From: Acidimicrobiia bacterium
Lineage (GTDB): Bacteria; Actinomycetota; Acidimicrobiia; Spongiisociales; UBA5794
Assembly: GCA_026985095.1 (NCBI GenBank)
Contig: JALSQW010000042.1
Location: 1 to 49,119 of the forward strand
Length of the DNA: 49,119 bases
Direction of reading: 5' to 3'
Below the pieces are notes generated by a model. The model made no database searches. It was not told where the DNA came from and saw only the letters and a list, made by a program, of their open reading frames with translations. The position numbers and the translations under genes are program-made. Shown piece by piece: positions 35,677-44,739 of this stretch (position 1 is the stretch's first letter; each line of letters begins with the position of its first letter).

Positions 35677-37215
35677 ATGAGGAGAACCATCATCGCCGCA
35701 CCGACCGAGCTGGCGGCCGACGCGGGGGCCACCGTCGCCGACGACGGAGGCAACGCGGTCGATGCGGCCATCGCCGCCACGATCGCCGCCATGTGCACCG
35801 AACCCGGCATCGTCGCACCCGGCGCCTCCGGATTCCTGACGGTGTCACCACCCGACGGCGATACCGTGGTCGTCGATGCCTACGCGGAGATGCCCGGAAG
35901 GAACGCGCCCCGGCATCGACGCGGTGTCGCGACCCGGGAGGTCCACATCGCCTACGGCGGCGGCATGCGTACCGTCATCGGTTGGGGTTCGATCGCCACG
36001 CCGGGCGCCTTCGCCGGCTTCCAACTGGCCTCCGATCGATACGGTGCGGTCCCGTGGAAGGAGTTGTTCGGCCCCACCATCGCGGTGCTCCGAGAGGGGT
36101 TCCCCATCTCCGCTTCTGCGGCCGCCTATCTCGGATACGCCCACAAGGCCATCTTCGGTTGGCATCCCGACAGCGCCCGGGCGCTGCATCGACCCGGCGG
36201 TCACCCGATCGGTGAAGGCGACATCCTCCGGATCCCGGAACTCGCCGACACGCTCGAGAGGATCGCCGACGGAGGCGCAGACGAGTTCTATCGGGGGGAA
36301 CTAGCCCACGAGATCGCCGCCGCCATCAGCGCCGGCGGCGGTCTCCTGAGCATGGAGGACCTCGCCGCCTACGAGGCGATCCCTCGCCGTCCGATCGCGC
36401 TGGACTTCGACGGGTGGTCGGTCGCCACGAACCCCGCCCCCGCCGTCGGTGGGGTAGCGCTGGGCGCCCTCTTGCTGCTCCTTCGCGACCCCGCGTTCGA
36501 AGGATGGACGGAAGCAGGGTGCCGCCGAACCGCCGAGGTGCAGCGAGCCGTTCTCGAACATCGCGCCCACCTCCTACGTCTTCTCCCATCGGGGCGTCAG
36601 GCCATCGCCGACCAGGTGTTCGAGATGGCCCGCGACGGCGACCTCGACGCCCTCCGACGCTCACCGAGCACCGTCCACACCTCCACGGTGGACTCGGAGG
36701 GCCTCGCCGCGGCAGTGACGGTCTCCGCCGGCTACGGCTCGGGCGCGGTCGTTCCCGGCACCGGGCTCTGGCTCAACAACTCCCTCGGTGAGCTCGAGCT
36801 CGCCCCAGACGGGTTGCCACGCCTGGAGCCAGGCGCTCGCCTCGCTTCGAACATGGCCCCGACCGTCGCTCGACGCGCCGACGGTACGGTGCTCGCGATC
36901 GGCTCTCCCGGTGCCGAGAGGATCACCACCGCGTTGGCGTCGGTGCTGCTCGACTTCATCCATCTCGGGATGTCGCTCACCGACGCGGTCCAACATCCAC
37001 GGCTCCATGTGGAACGATTCGACGGGGTCCCGACGATCGCCTACGAGCCGGGCCTCCCCGTCGTGCCGTTCGACGGCCTGGAGGCCCGGCGGTTCCCTGA
37101 TCTGTCGATGTACTTCGGCGGCGTGCAGGCAGCGCTCTGGGATCCGATCGCCGGTCTCTACGGCGCCGCCGACCCACGCCGGGCGGGCGCGGTCCGTCGT
37201 GGCGGGATCGATTGA
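35677..37215 (+). CDS. Gamma-glutamyltransferase-like protein (Ntn hydrolase)
   Basis: Member of the gamma-glutamyltranspeptidase family, which self-cleaves at a threonine that then acts as nucleophile. Conserved parts are GGNAVDAAIAATIAA and GIVAPGASGFL near the N-terminus, the cleavage-site region PSTVHTSTVDSEGLAAAVTVS with the predicted nucleophile Thr in TVHTS, LWLNNSLGELEL, and GSPGAERI. It has 512 residues and no signal peptide, unlike the periplasmic E. coli enzyme, so a cytoplasmic role is likely. The true substrate is unknown; glutathione is not expected in actinobacteria. Confidence 0.88.
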   Translation: MRRTIIAAPTELAADAGATVADDGGNAVDAAIAATIAAMCTEPGIVAPGASGFLTVSPPDGDTVVVDAYAEMPGRNAPRHRRGVATREVHIAYGGGMRTVIGWGSIATPGAFAGFQLASDRYGAVPWKELFGPTIAVLREGFPISASAAAYLGYAHKAIFGWHPDSARALHRPGGHPIGEGDILRIPELADTLERIADGGADEFYRGELAHEIAAAISAGGGLLSMEDLAAYEAIPRRPIALDFDGWSVATNPAPAVGGVALGALLLLLRDPAFEGWTEAGCRRTAEVQRAVLEHRAHLLRLLPSGRQAIADQVFEMARDGDLDALRRSPSTVHTSTVDSEGLAAAVTVSAGYGSGAVVPGTGLWLNNSLGELELAPDGLPRLEPGARLASNMAPTVARRADGTVLAIGSPGAERITTALASVLLDFIHLGMSLTDAVQHPRLHVERFDGVPTIAYEPGLPVVPFDGLEARRFPDLSMYFGGVQAALWDPIAGLYGAADPRRAGAVRRGGID

Positions 37216-37225
37216 GGTCGCCACC

Positions 37226-37591
37226 ATGACGGGTGACCGCGTCGAGCAGATCATCGAGGAATCCGTGCAGCGGGGCGACGTCGACCACCTCCCGGGCGCC
37301 GGGGCGTCCATCCCCGATCTCGGCATCGCCGCCCCGCCCGATTGGTGGGCTCGGCGGTTCATCGAGCGCGAACACCAACGCGTCGAGAGCAGGGAGCTCG
37401 TGGCGCGGATCAACCGGTCGCTCCCGCGCATCCTGGCGTTGGACGGGGAGGTCCCGATGCGGCAGGGGCTGGGCGACCTCGACCGCGCCATCGCGGCATG
37501 CAACGACCACCTCGCCGAGGACGAACGCCTCGTGCCGCTGGACATCGAGCGCCTCGTCGACGCTCGGTCGCATCGCTGGAAGCGACGATGA
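37226..37591 (+). CDS. DUF1992 (DnaJ-related domain) protein
   Basis: 121 residues. The N-terminal EQIIEESVQRGDVDHLPGAGASI segment and PPDWWARRFIERE match the DUF1992 pattern (two short helices, LPGAGKPL-like turn, aromatic WW). Function of the family is not established. It starts ten bases after the GGT-like gene, and its stop overlaps the SURF1 ATG, indicating one operon. Confidence 0.8.
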   Translation: MTGDRVEQIIEESVQRGDVDHLPGAGASIPDLGIAAPPDWWARRFIEREHQRVESRELVARINRSLPRILALDGEVPMRQGLGDLDRAIAACNDHLAEDERLVPLDIERLVDARSHRWKRR

Positions 37592-38385
37592 CCGGCCCAT
37601 CGCCGCGCTCGTATCGGTTCCTCGCCCGGCCTCGCTGGGTCGCCGCCCTCGCGATCGCTTCGATCGCCGTCGTCGCCTTCGTCTTCCTCGGGTTCTGGCA
37701 ACTGGGGCGCCTCGCGGAACGACGCGCCCTGAACGACAAGATCCTGGAGAGGGCAGACTCCGACCCCGTCGATCTCGACACGCTCGTGGCGGACGGCACC
37801 ATCGACGTCACCGACCTCGAGTACGTCCCGATCGTGGCCGCAGGCCACTACCTGGAGGACCGAGAGATCATCCTGTCGGCTCGAAGCCAAGCCGGCCGTT
37901 CCGGACACAACGTCCTGACGCCACTGGTCACCGCCGGCGGTACGACCGTGATCGTGGACCGTGGCTGGGTACCGGTCGACGTGGACGGGCCGCCGGTCAT
38001 CGGGGCGGAACCGCCCGAAGGGATCGTTCGCGTCGTCGGGATGCTCCGGCGCAGCGAGACCCATGGACCGCTGGGACCGGTCGATGCGGTCCCGTTCCAA
38101 CGCGTCGGGCGCATCGATCTTCCGATCCTCGCCACCAAGCTCGACCTCGACCTGCTACCCATGTACGTCGTCCTCGTCGAGCAGGAGCCTGCCCAGCAAG
38201 GCGACCTCCCGATCCCGCTCCCGCCGCCACAGCTGTCCGAAGGTCCCCACCTGGCGTATGCGGTCCAGTGGTTCCTGTTCGCGCTGGTGGTGGCCGTCGG
38301 CTTTCCCGTCCTGATCGTGCGAACCGCCACCGGCGAGGTCAGGCCTTCTTCTGGGCGGCCTTCCACTCCTTCTTCCGCACCTTGA
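37588..38385 (+). CDS. SURF1-family cytochrome oxidase assembly protein
   Basis: Inner-membrane factor linked to haem insertion into cytochrome c oxidase. The two flanking helices are visible: VAALAIASIAVVAFVFLGFW at about 18-37 and AYAVQWFLFALVVAVGFPVL near 230-250. Between them lies the conserved external domain with FWQLGRLAERRALND, DRGWVPV and GHNVLTPLVT. The length of 265 residues fits actinobacterial SURF1. Its last 47 bases overlap the 3' end of the convergent HhH-GPD gene. Confidence 0.92.
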   Translation: MTGPSPRSYRFLARPRWVAALAIASIAVVAFVFLGFWQLGRLAERRALNDKILERADSDPVDLDTLVADGTIDVTDLEYVPIVAAGHYLEDREIILSARSQAGRSGHNVLTPLVTAGGTTVIVDRGWVPVDVDGPPVIGAEPPEGIVRVVGMLRRSETHGPLGPVDAVPFQRVGRIDLPILATKLDLDLLPMYVVLVEQEPAQQGDLPIPLPPPQLSEGPHLAYAVQWFLFALVVAVGFPVLIVRTATGEVRPSSGRPSTPSSAP

Positions 38386-38890
38386 GATCATCCAGATCGC
38401 CCGGCGCCTCCACATCGGCGATCGACGGCCAGTCGGGGAGGAGGTCCCGGTACCCATCGGGAGTCACCCCCACGTGCTTGGCGAGGATCGCCAGGTAGAT
38501 CCGCGCCTTGTACTCCCCGAACCCGGGGAGCTCCATGATGCGCCGCAGCAGCGTCTGGGCGTCGGAGACGTCGTTCCACAACCGGGTCGGATCCCCGTCG
38601 TACCGCTCCATCAGGAAGCGCGCGACCGCCTGCGTTCGTTTCGCCATGTTGGCGGGGAACCGATGCAGGGCCGGGGCCGTTCCGAACAGCTCCGCCAGGT
38701 CATCGGGATCCATCGCCGCGATCGTCGCGGCATCCAACCGGCCGCCCAGACGGCGCTTCAACTCGGCGGGAGCGGCGAAGGCGCGTTCCACCGGGATCTG
38801 CTGTTGGAGGACGAGCCCGACGAGCATCGCGAACGGGTCCTCGGCCAGCAGCCGGTTCGCTTCGGGGTCCTCGGTGAAATGGATCTCCAT
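38339..38890 (-). CDS. HhH-GPD family protein (uncharacterised base-excision-type)
   Basis: 183-residue protein related to the DNA glycosylases of the helix-hairpin-helix GPD superfamily. The N-terminal region DPFAMLVGLVLQQQIPVERAF resembles the first glycosylase helices, and LPGFGEYKARIYLAILAKHVGV is the HhH motif; the GPD aspartate is probably in the later PDGYRDLLPDWP segment. It matches a conserved actinobacterial family with no assigned substrate, as I recall TIGR03252. A GGAGGAAGG site precedes the ATG. It ends inside the SURF1 gene on the opposite strand. Confidence 0.87.
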   Translation of the reverse strand: MEIHFTEDPEANRLLAEDPFAMLVGLVLQQQIPVERAFAAPAELKRRLGGRLDAATIAAMDPDDLAELFGTAPALHRFPANMAKRTQAVARFLMERYDGDPTRLWNDVSDAQTLLRRIMELPGFGEYKARIYLAILAKHVGVTPDGYRDLLPDWPSIADVEAPGDLDDLKVRKKEWKAAQKKA

Positions 38891-38971
38891 GGGTTCTCGA
38901 CCTTCCTCCACGCTCGAAGCCCGAACGTTACACGCCCTACAGTGGCCACGAACGAGCCTGGAGCGCCACCC

Positions 38972-39709
38972 ATGACCGAGCGCATCTACTCCACCGACTC
39001 CTACGCACGGCAGATGACGGCCCGGGTCCTTCGGGTCGACGCCGACGACCGGCGCCTGCTGCTCGACCGGACCGTCTTCTACCCCGGTGGCGGCGGCCAG
39101 CCGCACGACGTCGGGGCCCTGTGGTTCGGCGACGATCGCCTCGAGGTCGTTCGTGTGACCCAGGACGCCGACGGCGTATGGCATTGGGTGGATACGGCGA
39201 CGATGCCACAGGAAGGATCCGAGATCCGCGGCGAGCTCGACTGGATCCGTCGACACGCGCTCATGCGCACCCACACCGCCATGCACGCCCTGTGCGGGGT
39301 CGTCTGGGAGCGGTACCGCAGTCCCGTCACCGGCGGCAACATGAAGCCGGGGGAGGGACGCCTCGACTTCGACCTCCCCGACTGGCATCCCGACGACCGA
39401 ACGGCCATCGAAGAGGAGCTCAACCGGCAGCTCTCGCTGCGGAGGCCCGTCGAGATCGGTTTCCTCCCTCGAGAGGAGGCCGATCGGGACCCGAGCCTCA
39501 TCCGCACGAAGGTCAGCCTGCTCCCGGCATCGATCCGCACGGTGCGGGTCGTCGACATCGTCGGACTGGACCGGCAGGCCGACGGCGGCACCCACGTATC
39601 GGACACCGGGCACGTCGGTCTCGCTCGGATCGTCAAGGTCGAATCGAAGGGCCGCGGCTTTCGACGGATCAGGGTCGCCGTTCCCGACGACCCCGATCCG
39701 TCCCCCTGA
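38972..39709 (+). CDS. Alanyl-tRNA editing protein (AlaX-type)
   Basis: Free-standing relative of the AlaRS editing domain, which removes serine or glycine from mischarged tRNA-Ala. Motifs: DRTVFYPGGGGQPHDVG at the N-terminus, the zinc motif HTAMHAL near residue 100, the loop with GGNMKPGEGRLDFD, and ADGGTHVSDTGHVGL. In the last motif the usual cysteine of CGGTH is aspartate, a variant I believe occurs in many AlaX proteins. 245 residues. GGAGC lies before the ATG; TACAGT at 38938 is a possible -10. Confidence 0.9.
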   Translation: MTERIYSTDSYARQMTARVLRVDADDRRLLLDRTVFYPGGGGQPHDVGALWFGDDRLEVVRVTQDADGVWHWVDTATMPQEGSEIRGELDWIRRHALMRTHTAMHALCGVVWERYRSPVTGGNMKPGEGRLDFDLPDWHPDDRTAIEEELNRQLSLRRPVEIGFLPREEADRDPSLIRTKVSLLPASIRTVRVVDIVGLDRQADGGTHVSDTGHVGLARIVKVESKGRGFRRIRVAVPDDPDPSP

Positions 39710-39738
39710 AACCGACGCGTTCGGACGCTCGCATCACC

Positions 39739-40233
39739 TCAACGTGTCCCACTCGCGGCGTTCGCGGCGGCTTTGATCTGACGGACGACCTTGACGAAGA
39801 AGTCGCGCATCCCGGCCTCGGCGAGCCGATGCAGGGCCACCCGGTCGACGAGGGCACCAAGACGCCCGAGCGGAGGCACATAGGACGCCAGGAGCGACAC
39901 CATCGTCCGCTCCTCGTCGATCGGTTCGATCTCCAGATCTGCCTCGATCGACGGATGCAGGTCGTGGTGCTCGAGCGGATCCCATCGCATCCGGAGACGC
40001 GTCAGCGGTACGGGACCGGGGACGTCGATCGGGGGCTCGGTGGTGAACTCGATCTCGTCGACGAGGTGGAGGGCAGCGAGATCGAAGCCACCCCGCAGAG
40101 CGAAGCCGGCGTCCGCCAGATGCAGCCGCTTGGGTGACCGCAGCATCGGGACGTCCCCGCCGTGGAGGACATGGCGAACCCGTTGGTACCCGGCGGGAAC
40201 GGCAGAGTACAGCTGGATGTACTGCTCATGCAT
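39739..40233 (-). CDS. SRPBCC (polyketide cyclase/START-like) family protein
   Basis: 164-residue protein with the START-like pattern: MHEQYIQLYSAVPAGYQRVRHVLHGGDVPML at the N-terminus, alternating beta strands with LRMRWDPLEHHDLHPSIEADLEIEPID and TMVSLLASYVPPLGRLGALVD, then a long C-terminal helix (ALHRLAEAGMRDFFVKVVRQIKAA). Such proteins bind hydrophobic ligands in a deep pocket; no catalytic residue is evident. Family assignment is moderate and the ligand unknown. It is convergent with the AlaX gene. Confidence 0.72.
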   Translation of the reverse strand: MHEQYIQLYSAVPAGYQRVRHVLHGGDVPMLRSPKRLHLADAGFALRGGFDLAALHLVDEIEFTTEPPIDVPGPVPLTRLRMRWDPLEHHDLHPSIEADLEIEPIDEERTMVSLLASYVPPLGRLGALVDRVALHRLAEAGMRDFFVKVVRQIKAAANAASGTR

Positions 40234-40382
40234 CGCGAACCCATGGAACCACGGGCGCCGACCCGGGCGTAGGGCCGGTCGTCCCTACCTCCCGATCGGA
40301 CACCGAGAGCGACGTGATCCCGACGTTCGGCCGTCGTGGGGGCCATCGCCGTCGTTGGTGTCCAAGAGACGGAGGATCCCCA

Positions 40383-40916
40383 ATGCGGAGCACATCCACC
40401 CCGAGGCGGCGGACGAACCTCGCGGCCATCGTGGTCGCCCTCGGCATCCTCGCGGCCGCCTGCAGCGGTGCGACGACGGCGACACCCGACGCAGCGAGCG
40501 GGACGGAACCAGCTCCCGACACCCCCTTCACCATGTTCGACGGCCGACAAGCGAGCTTCGCCGACTATCGAGGGAGACCTGTGGTGGTCAACTTCTGGGC
40601 GTCATGGTGTCCCTCGTGTATCGCCGAGATGGGGGCAGCGTTCCGGCCCGCGCAGCTGGCGCTCGGCGATCGGGTCGCGTTCTTGGGCATGAACCTGCAG
40701 GACGAGCGTGAGCAGGCCAACGACCTGGTCGAGAGAACGGCCGTCCTGTTCGACCTCGCCGAGGACCCCGACGGCTCCCTGTACCTCGAGCTGGGGGGGC
40801 TGGGGATGCCGTTCACCGTCTTCATCGACGCACAAGGCAACGTCGTCCGACGGCACGATGGCGCGTTGACGGAGGGACAGCTCGTCGGCCTGATCGAGGA
40901 GCTGCTGTTGCCGTGA
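40383..40916 (+). CDS. Thioredoxin-like lipoprotein (ResA/TlpA type)
   Basis: Extracytoplasmic thiol-disulfide oxidoreductase of 177 residues. The N-terminus NLAAIVVALGILAAACSG fits a lipoprotein signal. The thioredoxin fold has the active site ASWCPSCIAEM and the cis-proline region LGMPFTVFIDAQGNVV. GGAGGATCCCCA precedes the ATG. Its stop overlaps the GTG of ccdA, and the two products are expected to work together, CcdA passing electrons across the membrane to this protein for cytochrome c maturation or disulfide reduction. Confidence 0.92.
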   Translation: MRSTSTPRRRTNLAAIVVALGILAAACSGATTATPDAASGTEPAPDTPFTMFDGRQASFADYRGRPVVVNFWASWCPSCIAEMGAAFRPAQLALGDRVAFLGMNLQDEREQANDLVERTAVLFDLAEDPDGSLYLELGGLGMPFTVFIDAQGNVVRRHDGALTEGQLVGLIEELLLP

Positions 40917-41782
40917 TCGACGCTCCGCTCACCATCGCCTTCGCTGCCGGGTTGATCGCCACCGTCAATCCGTGCGGGTTCGCCATGTTGCCGGCCTACC
41001 TGTCGTACTTCATCGGTAACGCCGACCAGGACGGTCCTCGTGGGGTCGTCCCGGCCCTCGCGGTGGGTGGGGTCGTGTCGGCCGGGTTCATGGTCGTCTT
41101 CGGCGTCGCCGGCCTCCTCATCACCCTGGGTCTGCGGGCGGTCATCGGCCTCATCCCCTGGTTCGCGCTGGTGGTGGGGATCGGGGTCCTCGCCCTCGGG
41201 GTCGCGATGCTGACGGGGTTCCGGCTCGACGCCTCGCTCCCCAGGGCCGCCCGAGGCGTCGACGGACGTGGGCTTCGTTCCATGTTCGTCTTCGGCGTGT
41301 CCTATGCGGTCGCGAGCCTGTCGTGCACCCTGCCGGTCTTCCTGACGGTCGTCGCCGCGCAGGCCACCCGGACGAGCCTCGCCTCCGGACTCGCCACCTT
41401 CGTCGCGTATGGTGGGGGGATGTCCCTCGTCCTCATCGGCGTGACCGTCGCCTTGGCCGTCGGACGGGACGCGATCGTCGGGCGCCTCAAACGGTCGTTG
41501 CGCCACGTGCATGTGGCTTCGGCGGTCGTCCTCGTCGTGACGGGCCTCTACATCACCTGGTTCTGGGCGACCAACATCGCATCGGGCGCGGGCGCCTTGA
41601 GCAGCTCGGGCCCGTTCCGGCTGGTCGAGACCTCCTCGCAGTGGGCTCAGTCGACCATCGGACGGAACCCGGTGGCGTGGAGCGCGGGCCTCGTGGCGGT
41701 CATCGGAGGAGGGAGCCTCCTGCTGGCTCGCACGAGCCGAGAGCGTCCGGTCCAACCGGTGGGCGGAAGCCATGACGACTGA
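40913..41782 (+). CDS. ccdA: CcdA/DsbD-like thiol-disulfide transmembrane protein
   Basis: Six-helix membrane protein that carries reducing equivalents from cytoplasmic thioredoxin to the cell exterior. The two redox cysteines are in ATVNPCGFAMLPAYL (helix 1) and SLSCTLPVFL (helix 4). The 289-residue length includes an extra C-terminal hydrophobic segment (WSAGLVAVIGGGSLLLA). GTG 40913 overlaps the stop of the thioredoxin-like lipoprotein gene, its likely electron acceptor. The stop overlaps the following MFS gene by 11 bases. Confidence 0.92.
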   Translation: MIDAPLTIAFAAGLIATVNPCGFAMLPAYLSYFIGNADQDGPRGVVPALAVGGVVSAGFMVVFGVAGLLITLGLRAVIGLIPWFALVVGIGVLALGVAMLTGFRLDASLPRAARGVDGRGLRSMFVFGVSYAVASLSCTLPVFLTVVAAQATRTSLASGLATFVAYGGGMSLVLIGVTVALAVGRDAIVGRLKRSLRHVHVASAVVLVVTGLYITWFWATNIASGAGALSSSGPFRLVETSSQWAQSTIGRNPVAWSAGLVAVIGGGSLLLARTSRERPVQPVGGSHDD

Positions 41783-43016
41783 GGCCGGCGCGCAGGACGG
41801 CCCCGCGGCGTCGACTGCAGCGGACCGACGCCTCGCCCTCGCAGCCATCGCCGTCAGCCAGCTTCTCGTCTTGACGTTGTGGTTCTCGGCGTCCGCGGTC
41901 GCACCGCAGCTTGAGGACGCGTGGGCGTTGAGCAGCGGTCAGGTCGCGGCGTTGACCTTGGCGGTGCAGGTGGGTTTCGTGGTCGGCGCGGTCGGCTTCG
42001 CGGTCGCCGGCGTCGCCGACGTCGTCCCCGCCCGCCGGCTGTTCCTCGTCGCCGCGCTGGCGGGAGCGGGAGCGAACGCAGCCCTGCTGTTGGTGGGACC
42101 CGACACGCTGACCCTGGCGTTCGGCTTGCGCCTGTCCACCGGCGTCGCGCTGGCGGGGGTCTACCCGAGCGGTTTGAAGGTGATGGCGGGATGGTTCCGG
42201 CGGGGGAGGGGCATGGCGTTGGGTGTGCTGGTCGGTGCCTTGACCGTCGGGAGCGCAGGCCCCCATCTGATCCGTGGTATCGGTTTCGACTGGCGGGGCG
42301 TCATCGTGGGGGCGTCGGCACTGGCCGTTGTGGGTGCCCTGCTCTTGTTCGGTACGGTCAGCGATGGACCGTACGAGACGCCACCGGCACGGTTCTCGTG
42401 GCGTCAGATCGCATCGGTCGTCCAGAACCAGGGTGTGCGCCTGTCGACCTACGGCTATCTGGGCCACATGTGGGAGCTGTACGCGATGTGGACGTGGACG
42501 GCCGCGTATCTCGCGGCCTCGGCGGTCAGGCGTGGCGATGGCGTGGGCTGGGTCCCGACCGCGACGTTCGCGATCATCGCCGTCGGTGGTCTGGGAGCAT
42601 GGCTGGCGGGGGTCGCGGCGGATCGGTGGGGTCGCACCGTGGTGGCGGGGGCATCGATGGCAGTGTCGGGGACGTGCGCGCTCGCGTCCGCTCTCCTCTT
42701 CGGAGTCCACCCCGTGGTCCAGGTCGGGGTGTTCCTCGTCTGGGGCTTCTCGATCGTCGCGGATTCGGCCCAGTTCTCGGCGATGGTCACCGAGACCGCC
42801 GCGGCGCGGCACCGAGGTACCGCCTTGACGCTGCAGACAGGGCTGGGGTTCCTCCTCACGTTGGTCACGATCCGTGGGGTGCCGCTGCTGGCCGAGGCTG
42901 CGGGTTGGCGATGGGCCTTCCCCTGGCTGGCGCTGGGACCGCTCTTCGGGATCTGGGCGATGTGGATGCTGCGACGCTCTCCGGCCCGGGCTCAGCTCGC
43001 CGGGGGCATCGGCTGA
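41772..43016 (+). CDS. Major facilitator superfamily transporter
   Basis: 414-residue membrane protein with about twelve hydrophobic segments. The loop between helices 2 and 3 reads GVADVVPARRLFLV, the MFS motif A region, and the second-half counterpart reads GVAADRWGRTVVAG. The first helix contains LLVLTLWFSASAVAPQL, typical of the nitrate/cyanate/unknown-substrate branch. Substrate cannot be assigned. It overlaps ccdA by 11 bases, so it may be co-transcribed with the thiol pair. Confidence 0.88.
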   Translation: MTTEAGAQDGPAASTAADRRLALAAIAVSQLLVLTLWFSASAVAPQLEDAWALSSGQVAALTLAVQVGFVVGAVGFAVAGVADVVPARRLFLVAALAGAGANAALLLVGPDTLTLAFGLRLSTGVALAGVYPSGLKVMAGWFRRGRGMALGVLVGALTVGSAGPHLIRGIGFDWRGVIVGASALAVVGALLLFGTVSDGPYETPPARFSWRQIASVVQNQGVRLSTYGYLGHMWELYAMWTWTAAYLAASAVRRGDGVGWVPTATFAIIAVGGLGAWLAGVAADRWGRTVVAGASMAVSGTCALASALLFGVHPVVQVGVFLVWGFSIVADSAQFSAMVTETAAARHRGTALTLQTGLGFLLTLVTIRGVPLLAEAAGWRWAFPWLALGPLFGIWAMWMLRRSPARAQLAGGIG

Positions 43017-43018
43017 GG

Positions 43019-43054
43019 GGATCCCCTCGTGGGCTGCTCGTGCCGAGGGGATCC
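43019..43054. terminator. Inverted repeat between convergent MFS and patatin genes
   Basis: Two perfect 11-base arms (GGATCCCCTCG and CGAGGGGATCC) separated by 14 bases. The symmetrical position between two convergent stop codons fits a bidirectional terminator. Confidence 0.7.
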
Positions 43055-43073
43055 GGATCCGCCGCCCGGGTTG

Positions 43074-43943
43074 TCAAGCGGCGCTGGCAGACAGCTGGAT
43101 CTCGGCGGCGCGCCGTCCGCGGTCGAACGCCTCGCGGGCGGCCTCGTTGGAGAGATCGAAGTCGAGGTCGGCCCGGACGGGGACGTGGATCACCTGAGCG
43201 CCGGCTTCGATCGGCCGTGGAAGCGAGTACCGGGCGCGGATGCCTGCGACGACGGTGGACCGCGCCAAGGTGAAGGGACCGGCGATGGGCTGGTGTTCGT
43301 GGCCGTCATGTTCTCGAACCAGCCGGAAGCCGACGATGGGAAGATCGCGAGGAGCGACGCCGATCGGGTAGTTGGCGGCCATGGCACCGTCGGCGATGAC
43401 GACCCGATCGCCCGTTCGGGTATCGATGATCGTCACCGGGGTGAAGATGAACGGCACCGCAGCCGACATCCGAAGCGCGCGAGCGACCGGGAAGGTCGAC
43501 GGATCGATGCCGTAGAGCCTGAGGTCGTCGGGGAGGACGATGCCGCGGCTGTGGCTGAGGTCGGTGGCGACGATCTTGAGCCGGTCGCCGGGAAGGTCCG
43601 AGAAGGTGCGGATGCCTTTGGCCTCGAGCAGTTCACCCCAGATGTGCTCGAGCCGGGAGCTCCGGTACAGGCCTCGTCGCGTGATGAGGGCGATGTGGCG
43701 GCCGACGAGGGGGATCTTGGAGCCCGGCACCGCGTCGAGCAGCCCTGGCCAGTCGACGGCGCACACCGACGAGGACAACTCGTCGGGCGAGTACCCCGCC
43801 ACGATGAGCGAGGCGACGAGGGCGCCGGCGGAGGTGCCGACGACGGTCGAGAACTCGTATCCGGTGTCGATCGCGGCTGCCGCGGCGCCTGCCAGGGCGA
43901 TCCCGCGGACCCCGCCGCCTTCGAACACTGCGTTGACCTTCAT
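43074..43943 (-). CDS. Patatin-like phospholipase
   Basis: Serine-aspartate lipid acyl hydrolase of 289 residues. The oxyanion glycines are in FEGGGVRGIALAG at the N-terminus, the nucleophile serine in VVGTSAGALVAS, and the catalytic aspartate in VIADGAMAANYP. No signal peptide is visible, so it probably acts on the cytoplasmic side of the membrane or is exported by an unknown route. No membrane helix. It is divergent from the Crp/Fnr regulator, with about 110 bases between them. Confidence 0.9.
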   Translation of the reverse strand: MKVNAVFEGGGVRGIALAGAAAAAIDTGYEFSTVVGTSAGALVASLIVAGYSPDELSSSVCAVDWPGLLDAVPGSKIPLVGRHIALITRRGLYRSSRLEHIWGELLEAKGIRTFSDLPGDRLKIVATDLSHSRGIVLPDDLRLYGIDPSTFPVARALRMSAAVPFIFTPVTIIDTRTGDRVVIADGAMAANYPIGVAPRDLPIVGFRLVREHDGHEHQPIAGPFTLARSTVVAGIRARYSLPRPIEAGAQVIHVPVRADLDFDLSNEAAREAFDRGRRAAEIQLSASAA

Positions 43944-44055
43944 GGGTCGAACAACCCCCGCCGACCGCCGGCGGTGGGGAGAGTGTCGCAGCGTTTACGG
44001 TTTCCGGGAACGGCTCGGCGGTCCCATGCGTTGCTGGAGACACGGGAGGTTCCTG

Positions 44056-44739
44056 ATGGTGGACAACGCAGAGCAGCAGCATTTCGCCTGGCTCGCCCGC
44101 AGCTTCGGGCGAACCGACTATCTCCCGCTGACCTCCGACGATCTCGAGGCCCTCGCGGACGCCGGCAGCTACGTCCAGAAGTACCCGGGGACCCATCTGT
44201 TCAAGGAGGGGACGCCCGCCGATGCCGCCTACGTCATCCAGGACGGCGAGGCGGAGCTGTACCGGACACGGGGAAGCGGTGCCAGGGTGGTCGTCGGCAG
44301 GGTCGGATCGGGATCGGTGATCGGGGACATCGCGATGTTCCAGGAGACCCCGTACATCTCGTCGGCGCGGGCGACGACCCCATTGATGGCGTTCCGCATC
44401 GAACGCTCGAAGCTGCTTCCCATCCTGGTCGAACGCCCGGTGATCGCCATGCGATGGTTGGTCGCCGGCTTGAACCAGCTCGAGGCCACCCAACGTCGGG
44501 TCATCCGGTTACTTCATCGCACCGTCAAGGAGCAGGTCGCGGAGCTCGTCCTCGACGAGGCCGATCGCTTCGGGGAGGTCCATCTGAGTCAGACGAGCCT
44601 CGCCAACCTCCTCGGTGCGAGCCGTCAGTCGGTCAACCAGGCGTTGTCCGAGCTGCGTTCGAGCGGTGCGATCGAGACGGGCTACCGGCGGGTCCGGGTC
44701 GTGGACCCGCGTCAACTCGAGGTGCTCGTGGGCCGCTGA
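44056..44739 (+). CDS. Crp/Fnr-family transcription regulator
   Basis: 227-residue DNA-binding regulator. A cyclic-nucleotide-binding-type beta-barrel occupies about 20-130 (GTHLFKEGTPADAAYVIQDGEAELY, then VGSGSVIGDIAMF), a dimer helix follows, and a winged helix at the C-terminus reads LSQTSLANLLGASRQSVNQALSELRSSGAIE. The usual cAMP-binding arginine-serine is not evident, and no cysteine cluster for an iron-sulfur centre is seen, so the effector is unknown. GGGAGGT lies six bases before the ATG. It may regulate the divergent patatin gene. Confidence 0.9.
   Translation: MVDNAEQQHFAWLARSFGRTDYLPLTSDDLEALADAGSYVQKYPGTHLFKEGTPADAAYVIQDGEAELYRTRGSGARVVVGRVGSGSVIGDIAMFQETPYISSARATTPLMAFRIERSKLLPILVERPVIAMRWLVAGLNQLEATQRRVIRLLHRTVKEQVAELVLDEADRFGEVHLSQTSLANLLGASRQSVNQALSELRSSGAIETGYRRVRVVDPRQLEVLVGR

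Noticed and set aside
39595-39630. Loss of the zinc cysteine in the AlaX protein (DGGTH instead of CGGTH) as a sign of inactivation
   Set aside because: I believe this variant is common in stand-alone AlaX proteins, and the other motifs are intact.
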